A stretch of 20,716 nucleotides of DNA from Chloroflexota bacterium (GTDB taxonomy: Bacteria > Chloroflexota > Chloroflexia > Thermomicrobiales > UBA6265): contig JAFAEX010000114.1 of NCBI GenBank assembly GCA_023423795.1, positions 1 through 20,716 of the forward strand, written 5' to 3'. Positions 1 to 7,706 of this stretch are shown piece by piece. The notes under the pieces are model-generated. The model searched no databases. It was not told where the DNA came from and worked only from the letters and a program-made list of their open reading frames with translations. A program made the translations under genes and the position numbers. Positions within the stretch are counted from its first letter, which is position 1. The number at the start of each line of letters is the position of its first letter.

Positions 1-112
1 GGACGAACGCGGCGTCGGCGGCCGGCGCGGCGGGCAGGCTGCGCCGCCCTTCCCGGTCGGGAAGGGCGGCGCGATCGATGTCCGGTTGCGGGTCCGTTCG
101 CGGGTCCATCAT
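1..112 (-). CDS. Possible partial CDS, N-terminal part only, function unknown
   Basis: Reading leftwards from a double ATG (110-112 and 107-109), the frame stays open to the window edge and begins MMDPRTDPQPDIDRAALPDR. It starts 37 bases after the cphA stop on the same strand, so it could be the next gene of the cph operon. Against this, there is no Shine-Dalgarno sequence upstream of either ATG, the peptide is only 37 residues, and a perfect 15-bp inverted repeat (41-72) lies within it. The stretch may instead be the 3' untranslated region of cphA. No family can be recognised from so short a peptide. Confidence 0.3.
   Translation of the reverse strand, partial: MMDPRTDPQPDIDRAALPDREGRRSLPAAPAADAAFV
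41..72. terminator. Perfect 15-bp inverted repeat, candidate terminator of cphA
   Basis: Bases 41-55 (GCGCCGCCCTTCCCG) are exactly complementary to 58-72, with a 2-base centre. It lies 77 bases past the cphA stop on the transcribed strand. No T-run follows on either strand, so a classical intrinsic terminator is not fully met. It resembles the GC-only hairpins at 12677-12705 and 15393-15428 in this window. Confidence 0.45.
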
Positions 113-148
113 CGTGATTGTACGCGCCCGTCCAACGCGCGGCGCGGG

Positions 149-2797
149 TCAGCCCTGCCGGGACGCCGTCCACGGCTTGCCGGTCAGCGCCTCGTAGATG
201 GCGGCCGGCTTGTCGGCGAAAACGACGACCAGTTCGTCGCGGCTGGCGGCATCGACCGCCCGGACGGCGGCCTCGACCTCGTCGAGCACCACGGTGATGC
301 GCTCGTCGGGTTTGCCGCCCGCGATGGCGGCCTCGCGCAGGATCTCCGCGATCTCGCCGTCGGCCCGGCCGCGCCGGTTGGTGTCCTCGCGGATCCAGAG
401 CGTGTCGAACGTCCTGCCGGCCAGTTCGCCGAAGGCGCGGATGTCCTCGTCCTGCCGGTCGCCCGGCATCGTAATGACGCCGACGGTCGATTCGGCGTTC
501 GTGCGGCGGACGAAGTCGGCGACCATTTCCAGCCCGGCGACGTTGTGGCAGTAATCGATCATCACCTGCTTGCCGTCGAGGTCGAGCAGGTTGAAGCGGC
601 CGGGCGTCTGGAAGAAGGAGCTGGTGAAGGTCCGCAGCGCGTGGCGGATGTGTTCGAGCTGGACGTCCTCCGCGAAGGCCGCGGCGGCGGCCGCCAGCGC
701 GTTGGCGATGTTGGCGCGTACCCGCCCGCCCAGCGTGGCCGGGATCTCCTCGGCCAGCAGCAGGCTGGTGTCGCGCCGGTGCTCGATCAGCGTAATCATC
801 TCGCCGTGCCGCGTCGGCCGCAGCACCACCGCCCGGCCCCGCTCGCGCAGGTGGTCGCGCACGACCGGGTTGTCCTCGTCCATCGAGAAGAAGATGATCT
901 CGCCGCGCGCGGTGCGGGCCATCTCCACGGTCCACTCGTTGTCGGCGTTGAGCACGCTGGCGCCGTCGCGCAGCGTCGCCTGCGGCACCACCGCCTTGAC
1001 CTTGGCGAGGTCGGCGAGGGTGTTGACCCCCCTCAGCCCGAGGTGGTCGCTGGCGATGTTGGTCACCACCGCGACGTTGCAGCGGTCGAACCCGAGCCCG
1101 GAGCGCAGGATGCCGCCCCGCGCCGTCTCCAGCACGGCGTAACTGACGGTCGGGTTCTTCAGCACCATCTGGGCGCTGGTCGGGCCGCTCATGTCGCCGC
1201 TGGCGATCTGGGTGCCGTCGATGTAGATGCCGTCGGTCGTCGTCATCCCGACCAGTTTGCCGGCCTGCTTCATGATGTGGGCGATCATGCGGACGGTGGT
1301 CGTCTTGCCGTTGGTGCCGGTCACCGCCACGATCGGCACGCGGGACGGGCTGCCCGGCGGGAACAGCATGTCCACCACCGCCCGGCCGACGTGGCGCGGG
1401 TGCCCCTCGGTCGGGTGGGTGTGCATGCGGAAACCGGGGCCGGCGTTGACCTCGACGATGCCGCCGCGCACCTCGCGCACGCTCTTGGCGATGTCCGGGA
1501 TCACGAAGTCGATGCCGGCCACGTCCAACCCGACCGTCATCGCGGCCAGCCGCGCGATCTGGGCGTTGTCGGGGTGGATGTCGTCGGTGCGGTCGATGCT
1601 GGTGCCGCCGGTGGACATGTTGCCGGTCAGTTTGAGTTGCACGAAGCGGTCCGCCTCGGGCACGGCCTCCAGCGACAGGTCCTGCCGGGCCAGCACGTCG
1701 CGCGTCTGCTGATCGACGACGATGCGGGTCAGGATCTTCTCGTGGCCGACGCCGCGCCGGGGGTCGGCGTTGGTGGCCTCGATCAACTCGGCCACGGTGC
1801 GCGCGCCGTCGCCGACGACGTGGGCGGGGACGCGCTCGGCGACGGCGACGATCTGGCTGTTGACCACCAGGATGCGGTAGTCCTTGCCGGGCAGGAAGGT
1901 CTCGACGATGACCGGGCCGTTGCGGCTTTCGCGCTCGGCGAACGGGAACGCCTCGCGCACCGCCGCTTCGTCCGGCAGGTTGATCATCACGCCGCGGCCG
2001 TGGTTGCCGTCCAGCGGCTTGAGCACCGTCGGGTAGCCGAGCCGATCCGACGCGCGCACGGCGTCGTCGGCGCTGCGGGCGAGGGCGGAGCGCGGCACGG
2101 GGATGCCGACCTCGTGCAACATCCGGTTGGTGAGTTCCTTGTTGCCGGCGATCTCGACGGCGGTGTGGCTGGTGGTGCTGGTGACCGTCGCCCAGATGCG
2201 CCGCTGCCATGCGCCGTGGCCGAGCTGCACCAGCGACCGGCGCGGGTCCAGCCGCAGCACGGGGATCTCGCGCCGCTGCGCCTCGCCGACGATGGCGGCG
2301 GTGGAAGGGCCGTAGGCGAGCCGCTCGGCGACCCGGATGACGCGCTCTTCCAGTTCGTGGACGAAGTCGAACCCCGGTTCGGTGTCGTAGATCAGGTGGT
2401 TGAGCAACCGCAGCGCGAGGCGGCCGGCGGCGAGGCCCACGTCCTCCTGCTCGTACTGGTAGACGACGTGGTAGACGCCGCGCTCGCCGGAGCCGCGCGT
2501 CTTGCCGCGGGTGACCTCGGCGCCGGCGAGGTTCTGCAGTTCGAGGGCGACGTGCTCCAGCACGTGGCCCATCCACGTCCCTTCGCGCAGGCGCTGGAGG
2601 AAGCCGCCGGGCCGCCCGACCGAGCAGGTGTGGTCGTACAGCGACGGCAGCAACTCGGTCAGGTGCTCGTAAAACCCCGGGATCTTGTTGGACGGCCGGT
2701 CCTCCAGTTCGCCGATGTCCAGTTCGAGCAGGACGGCGGGCATGCGCGCCCAGATGTTCGGGCCGCGATAGACGGTGGTCTGGCGGATCTCGAGCAT
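149..2797 (-). CDS. cphA: Cyanophycin synthetase
   Basis: This enzyme polymerises aspartate and arginine into multi-L-arginyl-poly-L-aspartate (cyanophycin), a cytoplasmic nitrogen/carbon store, using ATP. The product is 882 aa, the usual length for the family. An N-terminal CphA domain covers about residues 1-160. An ATP-grasp domain follows at about 210-480 (LKPLDGNHGRGV near 259-270; GIVEVNAGPGFRMHTHP near 446-462). A Mur-ligase-like domain begins near 487, with the P-loop GTNGKTTT at 494-501 and ETARGGILRSGLGFD further on. The start ATG has GGAGA about 7-8 bases upstream. cphB lies upstream on the same strand, so synthesis and breakdown genes are adjacent, separated only by the S23-type gene and its flanking repeats. 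The left repeat array ends just 16 bases before the ATG. Confidence 0.95.
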   Translation of the reverse strand: MLEIRQTTVYRGPNIWARMPAVLLELDIGELEDRPSNKIPGFYEHLTELLPSLYDHTCSVGRPGGFLQRLREGTWMGHVLEHVALELQNLAGAEVTRGKTRGSGERGVYHVVYQYEQEDVGLAAGRLALRLLNHLIYDTEPGFDFVHELEERVIRVAERLAYGPSTAAIVGEAQRREIPVLRLDPRRSLVQLGHGAWQRRIWATVTSTTSHTAVEIAGNKELTNRMLHEVGIPVPRSALARSADDAVRASDRLGYPTVLKPLDGNHGRGVMINLPDEAAVREAFPFAERESRNGPVIVETFLPGKDYRILVVNSQIVAVAERVPAHVVGDGARTVAELIEATNADPRRGVGHEKILTRIVVDQQTRDVLARQDLSLEAVPEADRFVQLKLTGNMSTGGTSIDRTDDIHPDNAQIARLAAMTVGLDVAGIDFVIPDIAKSVREVRGGIVEVNAGPGFRMHTHPTEGHPRHVGRAVVDMLFPPGSPSRVPIVAVTGTNGKTTTVRMIAHIMKQAGKLVGMTTTDGIYIDGTQIASGDMSGPTSAQMVLKNPTVSYAVLETARGGILRSGLGFDRCNVAVVTNIASDHLGLRGVNTLADLAKVKAVVPQATLRDGASVLNADNEWTVEMARTARGEIIFFSMDEDNPVVRDHLRERGRAVVLRPTRHGEMITLIEHRRDTSLLLAEEIPATLGGRVRANIANALAAAAAAFAEDVQLEHIRHALRTFTSSFFQTPGRFNLLDLDGKQVMIDYCHNVAGLEMVADFVRRTNAESTVGVITMPGDRQDEDIRAFGELAGRTFDTLWIREDTNRRGRADGEIAEILREAAIAGGKPDERITVVLDEVEAAVRAVDAASRDELVVVFADKPAAIYEALTGKPWTASRQG

Positions 2798-2813
2798 TGG
2801 GCGTTCTCCGCGA

Positions 2814-2843
2814 GGCGACAGGCGACAGGCGACAGGCGACAGG
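2814..2843. repeat. Left tandem heptamer array (GGCGACA)x4, inverted partner of 3259-3293
   Basis: Four uninterrupted copies of the 7-bp unit GGCGACA run from 2814 to 2841, followed by GG. The reverse complement of the same unit is repeated five times at 3259-3293. The pair brackets the S23-type gene. This arm lies 16 bases from the cphA start codon. Confidence 0.93.
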
Positions 2844-2860
2844 AAGTCGCCACGTGGGTG

Positions 2861-3211
2861 CTATTCGAGGCGAAGGATGGTGGCGGTGAGCAGTTTACCG
2901 ACCTCCGACGAAAGGTCGAAAAGCGGTTGCATGTCTTCGGGCTCGCTCAGTTCGAGATCGACGGCAAGATAAAGCAGCGTCTCGAGTTCGCACAGGGAAC
3001 CATGGGCGATCGAACAGTGATGCTTGAGCTCACGAGGTCCGACCCGTCCGTATCCCTCGGCGATATTAGCCGGAATGGACACGGCAGCACGGCGAGCCTG
3101 GCTCGTCAACCCGTAACGCTCACCTGACGGCCACTCTGCGGTTTTGCGATAAACCGCTCCGGCCAAGGCTCGTGACTTCTGCCAGACGATCCGATCCCGG
3201 TAGCGGCTCAC
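2861..3211 (-). CDS. Four-helix-bundle protein, S23/23S rRNA intervening-sequence family
   Basis: The 116-aa product begins SRYRDRIVWQKS after the start residue and contains the family hallmark ERYGLTSQARRAAVSIPANI followed by AEGYGR (about residues 31-56). Helical segments on both sides fit a four-helix bundle. The GTG at 3211 is chosen because AGGAGG sits 4 bases upstream; an in-frame GTG at 3238 lacks a Shine-Dalgarno. Members are known from intervening sequences in 23S rRNA genes, and relatives (Avd) act as accessory proteins of diversity-generating retroelements, but most have no known role. No reverse transcriptase or rRNA is present here. The gene is co-directional with cphB and cphA, probably co-transcribed with them, and is bracketed by inverted heptamer arrays, suggesting it arrived by insertion. 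Confidence 0.9.
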   Translation of the reverse strand: MSRYRDRIVWQKSRALAGAVYRKTAEWPSGERYGLTSQARRAAVSIPANIAEGYGRVGPRELKHHCSIAHGSLCELETLLYLAVDLELSEPEDMQPLFDLSSEVGKLLTATILRLE

Positions 3212-3258
3212 GTAGCCTCCTAGCCCGAGTTCGTGCACTGCGGTCTTTGGAGCACGAT

Positions 3259-3293
3259 TGTCGCCTGTCGCCTGTCGCCTGTCGCCTGTCGCC
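3259..3293. repeat. Right tandem heptamer array (TGTCGCC)x5
   Basis: Five perfect copies of TGTCGCC, the reverse complement of the GGCGACA unit at 2814-2841. The array ends one base before the cphB stop codon. Confidence 0.93.
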
Positions 3294-3294
3294 T

Positions 3295-4185
3295 CTACTC
3301 GACCAGCCGCCGCTCCCGCGTATCGAACCGGTGCCCCGCCGTGAGGACGTGGAGGATGGCGTTGGAGATGGTGAGGCCGCCGTGGCCCTTCACCTGGAAG
3401 ACGTCGGAGACGAGGTGGGTGCCGTCCACGATGGTGACCGAGTGGCGGCCGAGCACGTCGAGGTTGCCGTCGGCATCGAAGAGCGCCGCCGTGTCCTCGT
3501 CCACCCCCACCCCGAGCAGGCCCGGGCTGGCTGCCACCAGCGCCAGCAGCCGGCCGAAGCGGTCGCGCTGCCGGAAATGCTGGTCCACGATGGTTTCGGG
3601 GACGAGGCCGAACCCCGCCGTCATCTGGGCCATGCGCAGCCGGGGGACGGGGCCGCTGGCGCCGAAGGCGACCATGTGCGACGAGAGGATGGACGCGCCG
3701 GCCGACGTGCCGGCCACCACCGCGCCGGCCGCGTGGCGCTCCCGCACCATGCGTTCGAGCCGGGTGCCGCCGACGATGGCGGCGAGGCGCATCTGGTTGC
3801 CGCCGGTGAGGAAGATGCCGGTGGCGTCCGCCAGCAGGCCGATCGGGGCCTCGCCGTTGGCGTCCGCCCGGTCGGCGAGGTAGACGACGTCCACCTCGTC
3901 GGCGCCCAGTTCATAGAAGAGGCCCTTGTAGCGCTCCCCCGCGTGTTCGATGGACGACGCGGTCGGCACGATGGCGACGCGCGCGCGCTCGCCGCCGGCC
4001 AGCGCGAGGAAGGCGCGCAGGATGACCTTGTCGCGCAGTTTGTCCTCGGCGCCGCCGATGGCCATCACCGGACCCTGGCGGCCGGCGGCGGCGTCGGCGA
4101 AGGGGTCGCGGGCAAAGCGGCGTTCGGGCTCGGGCTCGAAGGCGTCGGGGAGGACGGGGATGCCGCGGCGCGAAGGGGTGCTCAC
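3295..4185 (-). CDS. cphB: Cyanophycinase, serine-type exopeptidase
   Basis: This enzyme hydrolyses cyanophycin to beta-Asp-Arg dipeptides and belongs to peptidase family S51. The nucleophile motif GTSAGA is visible at about residues 159-164 (Ser161), preceded by the TGGNQMR segment near 127-133. Other conserved-looking parts are PVMAIGGAEDKLRDK near 39-53 and GVGVDEDTAALF further on. With the GTG start at 4185 the product is 296 aa, within the normal range. That start has no good Shine-Dalgarno, and the frame is open further upstream, so the exact N terminus is uncertain; the conserved region begins at about residue 38. It lies upstream of cphA on the same strand, allowing coordinated turnover of the polymer. 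Confidence 0.92.
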   Translation of the reverse strand: MSTPSRRGIPVLPDAFEPEPERRFARDPFADAAAGRQGPVMAIGGAEDKLRDKVILRAFLALAGGERARVAIVPTASSIEHAGERYKGLFYELGADEVDVVYLADRADANGEAPIGLLADATGIFLTGGNQMRLAAIVGGTRLERMVRERHAAGAVVAGTSAGASILSSHMVAFGASGPVPRLRMAQMTAGFGLVPETIVDQHFRQRDRFGRLLALVAASPGLLGVGVDEDTAALFDADGNLDVLGRHSVTIVDGTHLVSDVFQVKGHGGLTISNAILHVLTAGHRFDTRERRLVE

Positions 4186-4255
4186 CGAACGGTTGCTCGC
4201 AGGAACGGGGCGGCGCGACCGCCCGGGGCGTGCGGCCCAAGGCCGTATCGCCCGA

Positions 4256-4283
4256 TTGTCGCCGGGTGGCGCGGCGGCGACAA
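4256..4283. other. Inverted repeat in the HD-cphB intergenic region
   Basis: TTGTCGCCG (4256-4264) is exactly complementary to CGGCGACAA (4275-4283), with a 10-base loop. It lies upstream of cphB and about 100 bases past the stop of the HD gene on the same strand. It could be a terminator or leader structure. No T-run follows. Confidence 0.3.
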
Positions 4284-4381
4284 GCACGTTGTCGCCGCGA
4301 ACCGTCGCTGGCGCCTCCCGGTTCTCATCGAACCGACGCGATGACGCCGCACGCCAAACGATGTGCTGGATGCGCCCTCGG

Positions 4382-5014
4382 CTACGAATCGCACGGCCGG
4401 AGATCGCCGCCGCGTACGCCGGCCCGCTCCTCGATCGCCGAAACGACGCGATCCAGTTCGTCGATGAGAGCCGCGAGCCGGACGCTGCATACCTCGCCCG
4501 CTTCATCATCACTGCCGGCGCGGAACGCGCCGACCAACGCGCGGTAGTACCAGAGCGTGCCATCGCGGCCACCGGTGAAGCGCGTCCACCCATCGCGTTC
4601 CAATCCATCGAAATCGGCGAGGATGGATCGGGCGTTGTGCAACTTGTCGGCCGCCGAGACCGGCCGGGCCGACGGTAACGCCATCGCGACGTGCGCGACG
4701 TAGGCCGTCTTCCGTTCGCACCACGGCGGCTTCGGCGTCACGGTCGTGTCGGAACAAGCAAGGACGATCTCGGCCACGCCGCTGCCGAACCTGCTCCGGA
4801 TACGTGCCAGGACATCTTCCCCGCCCTGGTCCTCGACGGCATCGTGGAGCAGGGCGGCGATCGCCTCGTCCTCGTCCGCGCCATAATCCAACGCAATCCC
4901 GGCCACGGACAGCAAGTGTGCGAGGTAGGGGATCTCGGTTCCTTTGCGCACCTGGTCGGCGTGCAGCCACGCCGCCAGCGCAAGTGCTGCTTCGAACCGG
5001 GTCGTCAGCGCCAT
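4382..5014 (-). CDS. HD-domain phosphohydrolase, small (p)ppGpp-hydrolase-like (MESH1/SpoT hydrolase type)
   Basis: The 210-aa protein has the stand-alone alarmone-hydrolase pattern. His33 is in YLAHLLSVAG, His57-Asp58 is in LLHDAVED with the following Glu-Asp, and Asp123 is in AADKLHN. These match the metal-binding set H...HD...D of Mn-dependent ppGpp hydrolases such as MESH1 and the SpoT HD domain. No synthetase, TGS or ACT domain is present. The ATG start at 5014 is well supported by AGGAGG five bases upstream. The gene runs divergently from the methionine-synthesis gene at 5235 and lies upstream of cphB on the same strand, separated from it by 196 bases. A link between alarmone level and cyanophycin turnover would be attractive but rests only on position. 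The substrate could also be another nucleotide. Confidence 0.85.
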   Translation of the reverse strand: MALTTRFEAALALAAWLHADQVRKGTEIPYLAHLLSVAGIALDYGADEDEAIAALLHDAVEDQGGEDVLARIRSRFGSGVAEIVLACSDTTVTPKPPWCERKTAYVAHVAMALPSARPVSAADKLHNARSILADFDGLERDGWTRFTGGRDGTLWYYRALVGAFRAGSDDEAGEVCSVRLAALIDELDRVVSAIEERAGVRGGDLRPCDS

Positions 5015-5234
5015 CCCCGTCCTCCTGTCATGTTGGATACCCGCCATCCCGCGATCCGCCGCGTTTCGGCGCGACGGGAGCGTCACGGACACTGGATCGC
5101 AAGGATTCGACCGTCCGGTGATGCCAGACATGCCGAGCGGGGTACGATTGGACGTGCCGCACGCCGACTTCCGCTGGCTGACGCGCCCACATCCGGCCGA
5201 TGCCTCGCTGCCCCCTCCGCAGGAGCACCTTCCA

Positions 5235-7205
5235 ATGACCCACCCGTTGCTCGACCGCCTGGCCGCCGGCCCGATCCTCGCCGACGGCGCGATGGGCACC
5301 ATGCTCTACGCCTCCGGCGCCGGGCTCGACGACTGCTTCGACGCGCTCAACCTCGACGCGCCGGCCAGCGTGGCGGTCGTGCACCGCGCCTACCTCGCGG
5401 CCGGGGCGGCCATCCTCAAGACCAACACCTTCGGGGCCAACCGCTTCAAACTGGAGCCGTTCGGGCTGGCCGGCAAGGTCCGCCAGATCAACCGCGCCGG
5501 GGCCAGGCTCGCCCGCGAAGCGCGCGAGATCGCCGGCTCCGACGCGCTGGTGGCCGGTTCGATCGGCCCGACCGGGCGCACCCTCGCCCCGTTCGGCGCG
5601 CTGCCGCCGGCCGAGGCGCGGGCCGCCTTCGCCGAGCAGATCGGGGCGCTGCTCGAGGGCGGCGTCGATTTCGTGCTGTTGGAAACCTTCGGCAACGTCG
5701 AGGAGATCCTGCAAGCCATCGCGGCGGCCCGCGCCGCCTGCGACCTGCCGATCGTCGCCAGCATGACCTTCGCCGAGGACGGGCGGACCATCGCCGGCTC
5801 CTCCCCGGCCGAGGTCGTCGATGCGCTGGCCCCGCTGGGACTCGCGGCGATCGGGGCCAACTGCTCGGTCGGCCCGCAGCGGCTGCTGCCGGTGGTCACG
5901 GCGATGGCCCACGCCCTGGCCGACCGCGCGGCGACGCCGGCCGGGACCGGCAACGGCCACGGCGCAGATCCGGACTCGAACGGCGCATCGTCCGAGGCCA
6001 CGGGCGGAGAAGACGGCCCGTGGCTGGCCTGCATGCCCAACGCGGGATGGCCGGCGCAGGTCGCCGGGCGCGTCATCTACCCTTCATCGCCCGAGTACTT
6101 CGCCGACTTCGCGCGCCGGGCCGCCTCATTGGGGGTACGCATCGTCGGCGGCTGCTGCGGCACGACGCCGGAGCACACCGGGGCGATGGGCGCGGCGCTC
6201 GCCCTCGCCCGGGATGAGCCGGGCGGCGTCGGCCGGGCGCACCCGGTCGCGGTCGTCGTCCGCCCGCCGGAACCGGCCGAGGCGGAACCCGAGGACGGCC
6301 CCACCGGGTTCGCCGCCAAACTGGCCGAAGGGCGGTTCGTGGTCGCGGTCGAGATCGACCCGCCGAAGGGGCTGAATCCGGCCAAGGCGCTCGACGGCGC
6401 GCGGCTGCTGGCCGAGGCCGGGGTAGACGCCATCAACGTCGCCGACTCGCCCATGGCGCGGGTGCGCATGAGCGCGCTGACGCTCTGCCACCTGATCCAG
6501 GCGCAGGTCGGGGTGGAGACCATCCTCCACCTGACGACCCGCGACCGCTCGCTGATGGGCCTGCAGAGCGAACTGCTCGGGGCGCACGCGCTCGGGGTGC
6601 GCAACATCCTCGCGCTGACGGGAGACCCGCCCAGCCTCGGCGACTACCCGGACTCGTCGGCCGTCTACGACGTGGACTCGGCCGGGCTGATCCGGGTGCT
6701 GGGGCGGCTGAACGCGGGAACCGACTCGGCCGGGGCCAGCATTGGGCGGCCGGCGGGGTTCGCGATCGGCTGCGCGGTGGACCCGACCCGGCCCGACCTC
6801 GCCCACGAGGCGGATCGGCTGCGCGCCAAACTGGACGCGGGCGCGCAGTTCGTGATGACCCAGCCGATCTACGACCCGGCGATCTGGCAGCAATTCCTCG
6901 ATGCCTTCGGGGCGGAACGGCTGCCGGCGCCGGTGGTCATCGGCATCCTGCCGCTGCAAAGCAGCCGCCACGCCGAGTTCCTCCACAACGAGGTGCCGGG
7001 CGTCACCCTCAGCGACGAGGCGCGGGACCGCATGCGCCGCGCCGGGGCCGACGGCCGGGCCGAGGGCGTGAAAATGGCGCGGGAACTCCTGCTGGCGCTG
7101 CGTCCCCTCGTGCAGGGGGTCTACCTGATGCCCTCGTTCGGCCGCTACGAGGTCGCGGCCGAGGTGTTGCGGGTGCTGGACCGCGAACCGGCGGCCGCAG
7201 GCTGA
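5235..7205 (+). CDS. Bifunctional homocysteine S-methyltransferase / 5,10-methylenetetrahydrofolate reductase
   Basis: This is a cytoplasmic methionine-cycle and folate one-carbon enzyme, a fusion known from Firmicutes (YitJ type) and Chloroflexi. Residues 1-320 form the homocysteine methyltransferase barrel (LADGAMGTML near 15-24; KTNTFGANR near 62-70). Zinc ligands are Cys210 in GANCSVGP and Cys307-Cys308 in GGCCGTTPEH. Residues about 357-650 form the MetF-like FAD barrel (VEIDPPKG, HLTTRDRS, ALTGDPP, QPIYDP). The ATG at 5235 has AGGAG about 9 bases upstream; the frame is open further upstream, but that part is not conserved-looking. A Gly/Asp/Ser-rich insertion at about 231-262 replaces the usually short link before MPNAG. 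I saw no convincing S-box riboswitch upstream. Confidence 0.94.
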   Translation: MTHPLLDRLAAGPILADGAMGTMLYASGAGLDDCFDALNLDAPASVAVVHRAYLAAGAAILKTNTFGANRFKLEPFGLAGKVRQINRAGARLAREAREIAGSDALVAGSIGPTGRTLAPFGALPPAEARAAFAEQIGALLEGGVDFVLLETFGNVEEILQAIAAARAACDLPIVASMTFAEDGRTIAGSSPAEVVDALAPLGLAAIGANCSVGPQRLLPVVTAMAHALADRAATPAGTGNGHGADPDSNGASSEATGGEDGPWLACMPNAGWPAQVAGRVIYPSSPEYFADFARRAASLGVRIVGGCCGTTPEHTGAMGAALALARDEPGGVGRAHPVAVVVRPPEPAEAEPEDGPTGFAAKLAEGRFVVAVEIDPPKGLNPAKALDGARLLAEAGVDAINVADSPMARVRMSALTLCHLIQAQVGVETILHLTTRDRSLMGLQSELLGAHALGVRNILALTGDPPSLGDYPDSSAVYDVDSAGLIRVLGRLNAGTDSAGASIGRPAGFAIGCAVDPTRPDLAHEADRLRAKLDAGAQFVMTQPIYDPAIWQQFLDAFGAERLPAPVVIGILPLQSSRHAEFLHNEVPGVTLSDEARDRMRRAGADGRAEGVKMARELLLALRPLVQGVYLMPSFGRYEVAAEVLRVLDREPAAAG

Positions 7206-7285
7206 TCTCCGGCGGGGCGAAACCGGCAGCCGAAGCGGGACGTTTGGGAGGGATGACACCCGTCCGGCCCACCGTAATGGGTCGG

Positions 7286-7314
7286 TTGACACCACCGGCA
7301 ACGGGTGTTAGCGT
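7286..7314 (+). promoter_or_regulatory. Sigma-70-type promoter candidate for the first small Gly-rich gene
   Basis: TTGACA at 7286-7291 is a perfect -35 hexamer, followed after 17 bases by TAGCGT (7309-7314) as the -10. This predicts a leader of about 105 bases before the ATG at 7425. The preceding coding region ends at 7205. Confidence 0.6.
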
Positions 7315-7424
7315 GACGTGGGGACGCCCATGGCGGTACCAGTCCGGTCTTGCCGGGGGAACACGCGTCCGGCGGCGAGGATCGATCTGGCCCGGGCGTG
7401 ATTGAGAGGGAGGGAATCAATCTC

Positions 7425-7706
7425 ATGGCCGATGTGAAGAAGGCTGGTCTGCTCGGCGCCGCGCTGGTCGGCGGTGTTGCCGCGACGGCGTCGGCGCAGG
7501 AGTTCATGACCCAGGACGAGATCGGGGAGCTGGTTGCCTCCATGCAGGGCGGCAACGCCGGCGGCTCGGTCTCTGTCGGCGGCGGCGGCGGCACGGTTGC
7601 CTCGGGCGACGTGACCGGCGGCGGCCACATGCAGATCGGCGGCGACGAGGGGCTCGCGATCGCGGACGCCTCCGGCGGCAACAGCAACGTCGCCTTCGTC
7701 AGCTAG
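7425..7706 (+). CDS. Small Gly-rich protein, paralogue A, unknown function
   Basis: I do not recognise this gene. The 93-aa product starts MADVKKAGLLGAALVGGV, giving a short polar start, then a hydrophobic stretch (about residues 7-24) ending in ATASAQ. This looks like a signal peptide or single membrane segment with cleavage after ASA. A short acidic segment (QEFMTQDEIGELVAS) follows, then a Gly-rich region, and the C terminus IADASGGNSNVAFVS. The start is fixed by a GAGGGAGGG purine tract about 10 bases upstream and by the signal-like N terminus; the longer frame from 7350 is unlikely. It resembles the gene at 8061 in EF....DI, GDV..GG.M and the C-terminal 15 residues. The upstream TTGACA promoter suggests independent expression. 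Confidence 0.8.
   Translation: MADVKKAGLLGAALVGGVAATASAQEFMTQDEIGELVASMQGGNAGGSVSVGGGGGTVASGDVTGGGHMQIGGDEGLAIADASGGNSNVAFVS

Larger units (their letters stand above)
2814..3293. mobile_element. Putative insertion unit: S23-type gene bounded by inverted heptamer arrays
   Basis: The unit is 480 bp with inverted tandem-heptamer ends (4 and 5 copies) and carries only the four-helix-bundle gene. It sits between the cphB stop codon (3295-3297, two bases from the right array) and the cphA ribosome binding site. Without it the two genes would be almost contiguous. There is no transposase, no obvious target-site duplication and no classical terminal inverted repeat beyond the heptamers, so mobility is an inference. 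Two smaller inverted-array structures of different unit sequence occur elsewhere in the window (8411-8524 and 19703-19791). Confidence 0.5.

Noticed and set aside
86..3127. 1013-codon plus-strand open frame opposite cphA
   Set aside because: The opposite strand encodes full-length cyanophycin synthetase with all motifs. The long open frame is a by-product of GC-rich third positions, and its peptide is a low-complexity mix of Asp, Val, His, Gly and Arg.
3212..3238. Upstream GTG start for the S23-type protein, adding nine residues
   Set aside because: No Shine-Dalgarno precedes 3238, while AGGAGG lies four bases before the GTG at 3211 and family members begin near the YRD segment.
2814..3293. 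Diversity-generating retroelement, since S23-like proteins resemble Avd
   Set aside because: There is no reverse transcriptase and no template/variable repeat pair in the window.
2814..3293. Insertion sequence with transposase
   Set aside because: The only reading frame between the arrays is the four-helix-bundle protein. No DDE, HUH or serine recombinase motif is seen.
5015..5234. SAM (S-box) riboswitch ahead of the methionine-synthesis fusion
   Set aside because: Regulation of this type is known for the B. subtilis enzyme, but I find neither the conserved S-box core sequences nor a terminator/antiterminator pair in these 220 bases.
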